A stretch of DNA of 64,000 nt from Nocardia anocheti (lineage in GTDB: Bacteria; Actinomycetota; Actinomycetes; Mycobacteriales; Mycobacteriaceae): positions 744,001 through 808,000 of the forward strand of contig NZ_JAQQFV010000001.1 of the NCBI RefSeq assembly GCF_029675105.1. Reading direction: 5' to 3'. The notes beneath the pieces were generated by a model. It was given only the letters and a program-made list of their open reading frames with translations. It did not search any database and had not been told where the DNA came from. Position numbers and translations under genes: made by a program. Positions within the stretch are counted from its first letter, which is position 1, and each line of letters starts with the position of its first letter. Below, one piece after another: positions 16,189-25,500 of this stretch.

Positions 16189-17186
16189 TACGACGACGCC
16201 GCCGTCGGAGACGCTGGTAGCGAGTCTCGAGAGAACACTGCTCCGGAGTATAAAATGAAGTCCTTGATTGTTCTCAAGAAATCAAAAAACAATGTCATTA
16301 CCTTCCGGGCGTTATTGAGCATTGTGATGCCGTCCCAGATCGAGCGCGCAAGACGCACTTGTCCAACGACCGGAACTGCCGCGCTTATGCTCGCGACTCC
16401 GATGAGTGATATCACGGTTTTCACGACGTCGACTATCACTTGCGCCATCTTTACTGCTTCGTCGATGGCATCGATGACATGGTCGCCCATTCGCCGCATC
16501 GCGGTCGCTTGGTTCGAGTAGCATATGTCCCAACTCGTAAAATAGCGGGCCTCGGCACCGGAAGCTTCGCCAGTCCACGTACGGCTTATCGAGGATTGCC
16601 CAGATCTGAGATTGTCCCGAATAGCCTCGACGGAACTTGCGGATGACCTCCAGGCTGCTCCGTGCTCTGCGGCCGTACCGATATCCCCTGCGATCCATTT
16701 TGTGAGATATTCTCGGGGGTCGGGGCCCATTGCCGCGATCAGGTCGCAGACCTTATTCTGCATTCTCGTGAAGTCGACCAGTGGCAGTTCTCGCGATTCG
16801 TCAACAGGATTGGCTAGAAATGCGGCGTAATCGAATACATCGATGAATCCATCTGCCACCCCGTCATCGTAGGATCTAACGGGCTGACTGTCGAGTTTCG
16901 CGATTGCAGATGCGAAATTATGGTCTGTACGCTGATACTCGTCTGCACAATACAGCAGAGCCTGCCTCGTCTCCAGCATGCGTGTGCTGTCTGTACTGAG
17001 AACTTCGTGAAATACGGGGACGAGCTTCCCGTACTCATATGTGATCTGCTCTAGAATCCGGCCGAAGTCCGCATCAGTAATGTATATGACCGCGTACTTT
17101 CTGATCGCTTCAAGACTGTGGCCTGCACGACCTACTTGTTCGCCCCAACCACGCAAATCGCTGAGTTCAACGCTAAAAGAGCTCAA
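16188..17186 (-). CDS. WXG-like type VII secretion-associated protein with C-terminal hydrophobic region
   Basis: The 332-residue protein has a helical N-terminal half (SFSVELSDLRGWGEQVGRAG at the start). A segment with the WXG-type turn TWTGEASGAEARYFTSW at about residues 203-220 follows, then an amphipathic helix and a hydrophobic stretch (VISLIGVASISAAVPVVG, about 262-280). This pattern is typical of actinobacterial ESX-type proteins downstream of EspG. The start is TTG 17186, supported by AAGGAA a few bases upstream. GC content is low for this genome, suggesting transfer. It may be secreted or act at the secretion machine; no enzyme domain is visible. Confidence 0.7.
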   Translation of the reverse strand: MSSFSVELSDLRGWGEQVGRAGHSLEAIRKYAVIYITDADFGRILEQITYEYGKLVPVFHEVLSTDSTRMLETRQALLYCADEYQRTDHNFASAIAKLDSQPVRSYDDGVADGFIDVFDYAAFLANPVDESRELPLVDFTRMQNKVCDLIAAMGPDPREYLTKWIAGDIGTAAEHGAAWRSSASSVEAIRDNLRSGQSSISRTWTGEASGAEARYFTSWDICYSNQATAMRRMGDHVIDAIDEAVKMAQVIVDVVKTVISLIGVASISAAVPVVGQVRLARSIWDGITMLNNARKVMTLFFDFLRTIKDFILYSGAVFSRDSLPASPTAASS

Positions 17187-17229
17187 TCCTATTCCTTCAT
17201 ATTGGGCTTTGAGTATCGATCCGGCGACG

Positions 17230-17973
17230 CTAACCGGCTGTATGAATGCTATCGATCAACTGGGCAAGCTGGCGCGATTGCGTATGCTGCGTCGCTGGTT
17301 TGAATGTCAGTTCGTGGGGGTTGCGGGTGATGGTGTAGCGGCCGTCGTCGGTGAAGTCGCGCCATTCGAGGGTGTGGGTGGGGGTGGGGCGGTCGAGGAT
17401 GGTGCCTTGGTAGAGGGCTGCGGAGCCGCCGCCGTGGGTGGGGCGGTCGATGAAGCGGCGGTAGCGTTCGTGGGGGGAGTTGTGGGCGACATCTTCGAGG
17501 TAGGTGTCGTGGTTGGGTTTGGTGTCGCGGGTGGGGAAGGTGACGGCGGGGTGGGTGCCGGGGGCGAGTTTGGGGAGGTAGGTGGTGAGGCGTTGGGGGA
17601 GGTTTTCGGGGCGGCCGAGGTGGATGGTGATGGGGCCGTCGTGTCCGTTGCGGATGATCTGGTCGAGGATGACGGCTTGGTAGCCGTTGTGGGTGGCGTG
17701 GATGCGGTATTGGGCGGTGGTGTTGTCGCGGGTTTTGGTGGTGCTGCCCGAGATTTCGATGTGCCAGGTGGCGGTGGTGGCGGTGTCGATCGCGCGGCGG
17801 AGTTCGGACAGCTCGTCACGGGTGTAGCTGGCCAAGAGTCGGGCGCGGTGGTTGTCGAAGTCTTGTTGGTAGGGGAAGCGGGATAGGTAGTGCAGGGGGC
17901 GGGGGAAGCGGTCGACGGCGTCGCTGTACCAGTGGGCGGCGAAGTCGTCGGGGTCCAGGGTCCAGGCGGTCAC
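17230..17973 (-). CDS. espG: ESX secretion-associated protein EspG
   Basis: The 247-residue protein matches EspG, the cytosolic chaperone that binds PE-PPE-type dimers and delivers them to the ESX type VII apparatus. Recognisable features are WTLDPDDFAAHWYSDAVDRF at the start, YLSRFPYQQDFDNHRARL, and a C-terminal region with LEWRDFTDDGRYTITRN. It starts with GTG overlapping the previous stop as GTGA, so it is coupled to the acidic WXG/PPE-like gene, its probable client. No EccB, EccC, EccD or mycosin genes lie in the window, so it must serve an apparatus encoded elsewhere. Confidence 0.8.
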   Translation of the reverse strand: MTAWTLDPDDFAAHWYSDAVDRFPRPLHYLSRFPYQQDFDNHRARLLASYTRDELSELRRAIDTATTATWHIEISGSTTKTRDNTTAQYRIHATHNGYQAVILDQIIRNGHDGPITIHLGRPENLPQRLTTYLPKLAPGTHPAVTFPTRDTKPNHDTYLEDVAHNSPHERYRRFIDRPTHGGGSAALYQGTILDRPTPTHTLEWRDFTDDGRYTITRNPHELTFKPATQHTQSRQLAQLIDSIHTAG

Positions 17974-19184
17974 TGGGGCCCACCTTCGGGTTCGACCGGC
18001 TTGGTTTGAGCTGCGAGGAATCGCGAACCGAGCGCTTGGGGAGTCGCTTTGGCGATCTCGCCGAGGAGTTCGCGAGTGTTCTGCTCGTTGATCAAGTAGT
18101 CGGGAATCTCGTGGGTCGACTCGTCGTCCTTGCCGCGGCCTGCTCCCGCGCCGCCCATCATGCCGGGGGAGCTCATCCCGCGTCCGCCCGTAGCGCTGGC
18201 GGCGGTCACGCCAGCGACTGTGGCGGGGGTGACGCTGGTAGGCATGCCGGGGGTTACGCGGCCAGGGTTGAGAGTTGTGCCGGGAGTACCGCCCGCTGGG
18301 GTGCCGCCGCCGGGGCTGCTCGGTGAGCCGGGGGAGTTGGGTGTGGTGGGTTTGGTGTCGGGGGTTGTGGCAGGGGTGGTGCCAGCGGGTTGGGTGCTCG
18401 CTGGGTCGGTGTCGTCGTCACCGTCGTCTGTGGTGTCGTCGTCGCTGGTGTCGTCACCGTCGTCGGTGTCGTCATCGTCGGTCGTGTCATCCGACGTCTC
18501 GTCTTCGTCGCCCTCGTCGTCGGTCGGGTCTTGTGGGGTTTCGTCGTCTCCGGTGGTGTCGTCGGGGTCGTCGGTGTTCTGGTTCGGTTTGCCGCCGCCA
18601 CCGGTGTCGTCGTCGTCATCGCCACCACCGGTGGGGACGAACGTGTCGTCGATGAGGCTGGTGGGGTGGTCGAGGACGGGCAGCCCGTTGTCGATGGTTT
18701 CGAAGGGAGTGACGTAGGCCGCGGCCATGATCGCTTGGGCTTCTTCTTCGTCGTCGTCGCGTCCGCGTTCGAACTCGTCGTTGTTGATCCAGCGGTCGTT
18801 GATATCCCAGATGTCGGGGTCGTCTTTGCGTGGCGGCAGTGATGTTTTGGTGTTGGAGGCGGCCAGGACCGAGTCCGAGATCAGGCGGGCTACGGTTTCG
18901 AAGGTGCCGGTAAGGGAGTCGGCTTTGGTGGTGTAGGTGTTGATCGCGGTCTTGGAGGCTTCGGCGGCGTTGCCTTCCCAGGCTTGGGCGATGGCGGTGT
19001 TCATGCGGGTGCGGAAGGTTTCCAGGCCGATGGTCCAGTCGGTTTTGGCTTGCCAGTAGACGGCGACGGCGTCGAAGGCGGGATCGCCGTTGACGGGGGT
19101 GAAGCGGTCGATGATCTCGTTGTGTTTCAACGCTTTCGGGCGTTCGGTGTGTGGGGGGATCTTCGCGCCCTCGGTCCCGGCCAT
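17970..19184 (-). CDS. WXG/PPE-like substrate with long Asp/Thr-rich linker
   Basis: The 404-residue protein has an N-terminal helical domain (about 20-115) with a WxG turn in AQAWEGNAAEASKTAI, typical of ESX substrates. A long acidic low-complexity stretch of Asp, Thr, Gly and Glu covers about 187-262, followed by a Pro/Gly/Thr-rich segment. A helical C-terminus (IPDYLINEQNTRELLGEIAK) ends it. ATG 19184 overlaps the stop of the upstream WXG-like gene (TGATG), and its own stop overlaps espG. It is the likely EspG client. The acidic stretch could keep it soluble or bind cations, which is inference. Confidence 0.7.
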   Translation of the reverse strand: MAGTEGAKIPPHTERPKALKHNEIIDRFTPVNGDPAFDAVAVYWQAKTDWTIGLETFRTRMNTAIAQAWEGNAAEASKTAINTYTTKADSLTGTFETVARLISDSVLAASNTKTSLPPRKDDPDIWDINDRWINNDEFERGRDDDEEEAQAIMAAAYVTPFETIDNGLPVLDHPTSLIDDTFVPTGGGDDDDDTGGGGKPNQNTDDPDDTTGDDETPQDPTDDEGDEDETSDDTTDDDDTDDGDDTSDDDTTDDGDDDTDPASTQPAGTTPATTPDTKPTTPNSPGSPSSPGGGTPAGGTPGTTLNPGRVTPGMPTSVTPATVAGVTAASATGGRGMSSPGMMGGAGAGRGKDDESTHEIPDYLINEQNTRELLGEIAKATPQALGSRFLAAQTKPVEPEGGPQ

Positions 19185-19606
19185 CAGTGGGCTCCGGGAA
19201 GCTGGTCCAGGCGTTCGGTTTCGGCGCTGAACCGGGCGGCGAAGGATTGGTCTTCGGCGATGAAGCGGTCGCGGATGGCTACGTGGAGCAGGCGGATGTC
19301 CTCGACGGCGTTCCAGTGTTCTTGCAGGACGGTGTGGAAGTCGTTGCCGTCTTCCTGGCCTTTGGACTTCTTGCGGAACCGGTCGGCCATGGTGGTCGCG
19401 GAGGTGAGCTGCGAGCCGGAATGGTCACCGAAACCCCAGGTCTGAAGCGTGGACAGGTCACCGATCTTCGTCTGGATCTGCTTGATCGTGGTCTTGAATG
19501 CTTGGCATTCGTATTCGATCTTGGCGAACTCTTCGGGGTCCATGCGGACGGTGAGGCTGCCGTTCTTCGCTTCGGTGATCAGCGGTGCTAGCGGTGTGTC
19601 GGCCAT
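19184..19606 (-). CDS. WXG100-like small protein
   Basis: The 140-residue helical protein carries TWGFGDHSGSQLTSATTMAD at about residue 55, a WG-type helix-turn-helix as in WXG100 proteins. Long helices lie on both sides (FAKIEYECQAFKTTIKQIQT before it; LQEHWNAVEDIRLLHVAI after). It is somewhat longer than a classic 100-residue ESAT-6-like protein. It probably pairs with the acidic protein encoded immediately downstream, with which it overlaps. No signal peptide is present, consistent with type VII export. Confidence 0.7.
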   Translation of the reverse strand: MADTPLAPLITEAKNGSLTVRMDPEEFAKIEYECQAFKTTIKQIQTKIGDLSTLQTWGFGDHSGSQLTSATTMADRFRKKSKGQEDGNDFHTVLQEHWNAVEDIRLLHVAIRDRFIAEDQSFAARFSAETERLDQLPGAH

Positions 19607-19648
19607 CGAGTCGTCCCCCTTGTGTCGATCTGGTTTTCAGTTGAGAAG

Positions 19649-20233
19649 TCAGGCTCCAGCGGGAATGGCCGGTGCGATCTTCTCGGCCAGCGTCCGCGCG
19701 ATGGTGCAGGCCGGGATGTGTGCCGTGGCGGGCGACGACTGCTTCGGATTGGTGACCGCGATGTCGAGGCTGCCGCCATCCATCTGGATGTTTGCCGTGC
19801 AGCTGTCGTCCAGCTCGGGCACCGCAGCGTCGCTGGCTCCCTGCCGAGAGACGATCGCCTGGCGATTGCCCGAAAGGACGAACTCCTCGGCATCACTGAA
19901 GTTGCGCGCGCGAATCATCTCAAGCGTGAGGTTCGTCGTGCGAATGGCCGTGCCGTAGCCGTCGCCGTTCTTGTAGACCCATCCGCAGCCGCGCCAATAC
20001 GGCCTACTCGGTCCGCCCAGCGTCGACTCCCCGGTCGACACCAGATTCTCGGACTTGATCACCTCATCTGGGATCTGTGTGCACGGATCGAACCCGGTCG
20101 GCACCTCCGCCGCATAGGTCGGCGAAGTGTTGCCTGGTGCCGATTCGTCCTCGGATGGACCGCACGCGGCAACCATCAATACGGCACCGATCAGTGCGAT
20201 GAGCCCGCCCCCGCGCGTCTTCGCCGCCCCCAC
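19649..20233 (-). CDS. DUF3558 family lipoprotein
   Basis: The 194-residue protein has a signal peptide ending in a lipobox (MVAAC, Cys at residue 24). The DUF3558 domain follows, with FDPCTQIPDEVIKSENLVST, RGCGWVYKN and DSCTANIQMDGGSLDIAV; its paired Cys residues probably form disulphides. Such lipoproteins are numerous in Nocardia and often neighbour WXG-like genes. The function is unknown. GTG 20233 is used because the nearby ATG is out of frame. It heads the leftward type VII-like cassette. Confidence 0.85.
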   Translation of the reverse strand: MGAAKTRGGGLIALIGAVLMVAACGPSEDESAPGNTSPTYAAEVPTGFDPCTQIPDEVIKSENLVSTGESTLGGPSRPYWRGCGWVYKNGDGYGTAIRTTNLTLEMIRARNFSDAEEFVLSGNRQAIVSRQGASDAAVPELDDSCTANIQMDGGSLDIAVTNPKQSSPATAHIPACTIARTLAEKIAPAIPAGA

Positions 20234-20296
20234 CCATAGCCCTTCGATCGGCAGCCCCGCCCGGGCTGATGTCGCACGAAGCTATCAATTTCATCG

Positions 20297-20305
20297 GGGG
20301 GGGGG
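20297..20305. repeat. Run of nine G residues upstream of the DUF3558 gene
   Basis: A homopolymer of nine consecutive G lies 64 bp before the DUF3558 lipoprotein start, so it sits in the probable leader or promoter of the cassette. It is prone to polymerase slippage and to sequencing error. Confidence 0.8.
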
Positions 20306-20326
20306 CAAGCTTCCAGAGCAGCGCGC

Positions 20327-21084
20327 TCAGATGTTCGCGTGGTAGGAGTCTATGTCGGAGTCGGGGTCCTCGATCAGGCGTTGGGCGAGTTCGGCGTCCA
20401 CGATGAACTGCCGCACGGTCGTGAGCAGGGGTGACGGTGGCATGTTGGCGGCCAGCTGGTGGAAAGGGGCGATCAGGTCGATGCCGAAGCGTTGGCATTC
20501 GGAGATGATGGAGGGAATACCGGTGTCCTCGGCGCCGAGTTCGGCGCGCATCCTCGCGATGGCTTCGGCTTGGGCGGTTTCGCGTTCGTGGACAAGGTGA
20601 ACGAGCATGGCGTAGAGCTGGATTCGTCGGCGTTCTACTGTCTCGGGTTCCGCATCGCGTGGGTGGTCGGGGAGGCGATCAGGCCGGTCGGTGTCAGTCC
20701 GAAGCCCTCGGCGACAAGGGTTTCGGCGAGATCGGCGAGATCGCCGGTCTTGTCGGCCATGAAGGCCATGGCCTCGCCGAGGGTACACAGCATCGCGGCC
20801 AGCCGTTGTCCGACCTGGCGTGCGGCGTGCTCCCGTTCTTTCAGCTGTGCGGAGCGGTCTCGGAGTTCCTGTTGGAGCCAACGGGTGATGTGTAGTGCGG
20901 TGCCCAGTAGCCAGCGCTGGTCGGGGTCTTCGGAAAGTGGTTGTCCACCTTCTTGATCCAGGAAGGTGTTCCAGACTCGTAGCTGGGCGATGATGGTGGC
21001 GTTGTCGATCTCGGGGCGGCAGTACTTCTCGCGGAAGTCGATGCCGACCTGCTCGGGTGTGAGCGCGCGGATACTTGGATCGAG
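20327..21084 (-). pseudogene. Frameshifted hypothetical gene, two fragments
   Basis: Fragment one (20635-21084) reads well as protein (ALTPEQVGIDFREKYCRPEI, AQLRVWNTFLDQEG, LLGTALHITRWLQQELRDRS). It opens directly after a TAA at 21085 with no start codon, although GGAGGGG lies just upstream. It stops at 20635. Fragment two continues in another frame without a gap (DAEPETVERRRIQLYAMLVH to the stop at 20327), with ATG 20608 as its only plausible independent start. A single ancestral gene disrupted by a frameshift, and perhaps by loss of its start codon, is the simplest reading. No family is recognised. A sequencing error must be excluded. Confidence 0.55.
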
Positions 21085-21087
21085 TTA

Positions 21088-21835
21088 CCGGTGGTTGTCC
21101 CCTCCCATCCGGTCATCATGGCATGCGGGGTTCACGATCGGAATCGGACGCCTGCGGCGCGGCATTGAACCGATCGGAGCACCCAGGGGTGCCGGTGTCG
21201 TAACCCCCTGCCCCGGACTCCCGATCGCCATACCCCGATAGACCCTCTCGGCCAACACTTCTGGCCCCGCGTCGGAATCGACGCGTGGCTGGGTTGGACC
21301 GTGTCGAAGGTGTGCACTCCCGAGCCGACACGGTGCGTACGTGCGAGGCGTACGACGGTGGTACTCGCAGACGGCTGGGTAGTGGGGTGTGGGTGGATCC
21401 CCCTGGTCGGGCTCGTCGGTGACGACCATCGAACGGCCGGGGCCGGGGTGGTGAGACAGCGGGTCATCTCGACCGCGTGGGCGTCACTCCGCGGGAAGTG
21501 CGTGGTCCGAGGGGTGAACGCGTGGCGCGGGAGCTGGGAGGCTCGTGGATGACGGCTCGGCAATGGAGACGCCGAGGTGTTGCAGGGTAGGGTGACCCCT
21601 ACGGTGCGGACAGGTGCATGCTGTTTCGTACCCAGGCCCTCGGAGAGTGTTGACGCACTCCCGGGGGCCGATCTATGTGCGCGACGGTACACCTCGAGTA
21701 ACCGATCGGCAAATAGGTTGGCGCGGTTGGCATCTCGATTGTTCGAGGTAGGCGAGTCGTGGCCTCGTGGCTGGCAGTTGCCGGACTTTCACGGTGCCGG
21801 TCCCGTACTGCGAGAGAGGGACTCGCGCCTGGCCC
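21088..21835. other. Gene-poor stretch of about 750 bp
   Basis: No convincing coding frame, RNA gene or element could be identified between the disrupted gene and the Uma2-family gene. Frames on both strands here show no recognisable motifs and no good ribosome-binding sites. The stretch may hold relics of genes lost with the disrupted neighbour. Confidence 0.5.
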
Positions 21836-22486
21836 TCAGAACGCGAGTGCCGACCAGGGTATGTCGATCGGGAACGGGTAGGCGAAGGTCACGGCGGAGT
21901 CGTCGGTCGGTGTCCATTCGCCGACGATCAGGTAGTTCGCCGGACGCAACGGCGTGACCCCCTGCGGCAGTTCGGCATGACCGGTCTCGAGCGCGTACGC
22001 GCGGATCTGGGCGATCGAGCTCGTCTCGCGGTGTAGGCTGACCTCCCAATACCAGGGAATGCCCGCGCCCGCGTAGCGCGCCTTCTTCGCTTCCATGTCG
22101 GTCTGGGTGTTCGACGGGGAGAGGACTTCGCCGACCAGGACCGTATCGCCCGCTCGCACATCGGCGAACGGCGGCAGGCACCGGTGCACGAGAAAATCCG
22201 GCGTCAGGAAATCAGACTTTCCGGATGCGCCGAGAAAGACGTTGGTCTCGGATTCGACTTCCCAGCACTGCTCGGGGCGGGCCGAGGTCTCGTCGCGAGC
22301 GCACTGCTCGATCTCGTTCGTGAGTCTGCGGGTGAACTTCTGGTGCTCGCGCGGACCACGCCGCAGCCACACGACACGCCCATCCCAGAGCTCGATCTGA
22401 TCGGCGAGGTGCTCAGGCAGCAGTTCGAGCTCATCCCAGGTCATGTATTCAGGGAGCTCATGATGCTCCGCATTCTGCCTGGACAT
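21836..22486 (-). CDS. Uma2 family (DUF820) restriction-endonuclease-like protein
   Basis: The 216-residue protein has the PD-(D/E)xK-like core of the Uma2 family: LADQIELWDGRVVWL near residue 28, TPDFLVHRCLPPF with a catalytic-type Asp at about 97, VLVGEVLSPSNTQTDMEAKK with Glu and Lys, and YAGAGIPWYWEVSLHR. These proteins are predicted nucleases; they are abundant in cyanobacteria and some actinobacteria, and their biological role is unclear. It is a single gene flanked by the gene-poor stretch and mmpL3, with no obvious partner methylase. The start is ATG 22486. Confidence 0.85.
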   Translation of the reverse strand: MSRQNAEHHELPEYMTWDELELLPEHLADQIELWDGRVVWLRRGPREHQKFTRRLTNEIEQCARDETSARPEQCWEVESETNVFLGASGKSDFLTPDFLVHRCLPPFADVRAGDTVLVGEVLSPSNTQTDMEAKKARYAGAGIPWYWEVSLHRETSSIAQIRAYALETGHAELPQGVTPLRPANYLIVGEWTPTDDSAVTFAYPFPIDIPWSALAF

Positions 22487-22517
22487 GCTCCTATGCTACC
22501 CGCCCGCAGGTCTGAGG

Positions 22518-25500
22518 CTATTCGGTGTCGTCCTCGCGGCGGCGGAGGAGTTCGTTCACGCTGACGGTGCGGCCCTCGTTGCCGGTGTGGCGGCCTTCGT
22601 CGTCGGCGGGGGTGCCGCGGCGGGAGGAGCGGAGCTGGGCCATCCAGTTCTCGATCTCGTTGCGGTTGTCGGCGTTGCCCTCCTCGGATTCCGGTGTGGG
22701 GGAATCTGATTCGGTGGTGCCGTTCGCGGCTGGTGCCTCTGCCGGGACGGGGGTGAAGCCGTCGGGGGCCTGCCAGTGGCCGGGCTGGTCGACCGATGTG
22801 CTCGCGGGCTCTCGGGGCGGTGCCCAGCCGACCGGGCCCTGTGGCGGGGTGTCGTCGCGACGGGCGGGGGTGGGGTCGGCGGCGCCGTGCCAGGTGGTGG
22901 CGTGGTTGTCGTCGGGCTGGGGGACCGGCGGCGTGGAGGCGATGTCGTCGGACGGTGCCTCGGTGGGGGGCGTGGCCGGGCCCTCGGTGTCGTTCGAGTC
23001 GCCGAACGACGACGGGTAGGGCTCGTTGTCCGCGGGGTTGACCGGGGAGAACATCGGGTCGGCCGCGAAGGTGTTGTCGGAGAACGGCGTCGGGTTGCCG
23101 CTGCCGGTCGGAGTGCTCGACTCGGCAGAGGGATCCGACGGGAATGTCCGGAACCTGTCGGGGGTCGCGGGCGGATCGGTCGGCTCTTCCTGGGTGACGG
23201 GGGAGAAGACCGGGCCGCGGTCGCCCGCCGGGGTTTCGGGGTCGCTGTTCCACGGCGTGGACGGTTCCTGGGGTTCGACCGGGACCGGGGTGCCGAAAAC
23301 GTCGCGGGCGGAAGGGGTTTCCTGGCCGCCGAGCGGGCGCGGGATGAGCGGTCGCACCGGGGTTTCCGGGTCGGTGGGGGCCTCGGCTCGATGGGCGCCC
23401 GGGGTCACCGAGAAGTCGGTGGCCGGGGGGACGAAACCGGCATCCTCGGTGGATTCGTCGTCGTCCGCCGTGCGCGGTTCCGGTTCGGGGGTGGGCAGCG
23501 GGGTGAAGCCGCTGAAGGTGCCGCCCGCCGGAGGTTCGGTCGGACGCGGCTGCGGAGTGATCATGCTCGGGCGCGACGGGTTCACGATGCCGGGCGGCGT
23601 GACGATTCCCGGCGGCGGCGCGCTCGAGGTGCTGGGCCGGGTGGGCGTGACGATGCTGGGTCGCGGCGTCGGCTCGTCATCGAACCCCGCGGTACCCGGC
23701 GTCGACACCTGCGGCACAGCCGGATTCTCGCCACCCCGTGGCGGGACATACCCGCTGGGCGGCTGCACCCGCTCCGAACCACGCGGCGGACCGGGGGTAC
23801 GCGGCGAAGCGCCAGCCCGACTCGATTCGTCCGCACCGGCCTCGGCACCACGCACCGCACCGGGCAGCCCGGCACCGGGAGTACGCGGCGAAGCGCCACC
23901 CCAACCCGACTCATCCGCACCGGCAGACGGGTCCTGGGAAGACCCGATCACGCCGGGGACCTCATCTGCCCCATGACCGGCGCCGATCACGCCGTCGGTG
24001 AGCGGAGCGCCCATACCGGAGCCGATGGCGCTAGCGCCACCGAAGCCATCGGTTTCACCGGAACCGGGTCCGCCGTTCGCGTTGCCGAATCCGGCTGGTC
24101 CACGGTTCGCGCCACCGGATGCGTGATCGCCGAAGCCGTCGGCTTCACCGAAGCTGGTTCCGCCGTTGGTGTTACCGCTGAGTCCGGCAGGCCCATGGCT
24201 GGGTCCGGTCGGTGCTCGGTCGCTGATGCTGTCGCCGCCATGGTTCGGGCGGTCGAAGCTGGTGGGTCCACCGGTCGGCGCGCCGGGGCTCGCGCCACCG
24301 AGGTCGTCGGCGTCATCGAAGTTGGTGCCGCCGTTCGGGCTGTCGCCGAAACTGGCTGGGCCGCGTGTCGATCCGCTCGGTGCCGGGCCGCCGAAGTTGA
24401 CGGCTCCGCCGTCGCGGCTGCTGCCGAGGCTGTCGGCCTCGCCGTTCGAGAGTCCGCCGAATCCGGCGGGACCACGGCTCGTGCCGTTGGGGAAGCTGGC
24501 GGGATCGGCGTTCGGTGCACCGGGCGTCGTGCCGCCGAGGGCGTTGGCGCCGAAACCGTCGGCTGCGCCGTTCGGCCCACCGCGCGTGATGTCACCGAAG
24601 CCGTTGACGCCGCTGTGTCGGTGGCTGGAATCCGTGCCGTTCGGGCGGGCGTCGCCGAAGTCGCCGGGTGCACCGCCACTGGGGTTCCCGCCGGAACGCG
24701 GGACCGGCTGGCCGGGAAGGCTGATCCGGCTGTCGGGCGACGATCCGGGGTGAGCGGTATCGCCGGGGAGGTCGAAACCGGTGTCGCCCGACGTATTCCG
24801 CTGTGCCCCAACGGAACCGGATTCGGTCGACGCCGAACCGCCGGAGCCGGGCAGATCCAGGCCCGTGTCCGGCGAACCGGTGGACGGCGAATCGTTCTGG
24901 CCCCGAGAGCTTTCGGGGGCGTCCGGCTTCACGACCGGCAGGATCTGGGTGGGCTCGCCCGAATCGGGGGTTTCGGTACCCGGCTTGACGACCGGCAGCG
25001 TGCGGGTCGGTTCGTCGGCGAGCATCGAGGCGCGCGGGCGGGTGGGGTCGGGCGACTTGGCCATGCGCGGACGCGCCGAATCGCCGTCGGTGACCTTGTC
25101 CAGGTGCTGGGTGGGCGCTTCGGCTTCGATCTCGGCGACCGTGCGCGGGCGGCGCGGGGTCTTGGCCAGCTTCGAGTCCGGGACCGCCGTCATCTGCATG
25201 GTCGGCGGGTCGGTGATGGGGGTGGTCTTCACCAGGTCGACCACGGCGCCCTTCTGCGGGCGCTCGTCGTCGAGGATGGGCTCGCCCATCCCGATCTTCT
25301 CCTGGATGCGCTTCATCCACTTCGGCGCCCACCAGCAGTCGTCGCCGAGCAGTTTCATGATGGCGGGCACCAGCAGCATGCGCAGGACCGTGGCGTCGAT
25401 GAGCAGCGCCGCGATCATGCCGTAGGCGATGTACTGCATCATCACCATGTCGGAGAACGCGAACGCGCCGGTCACCACGAGCAGGATCAGGGCGGCGGCG

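Noticed and set aside
21132..21692. Minus-strand frame in the gene-poor stretch
   Set aside because: No family motif, no good start site and biased composition; kept only as an unassigned region.
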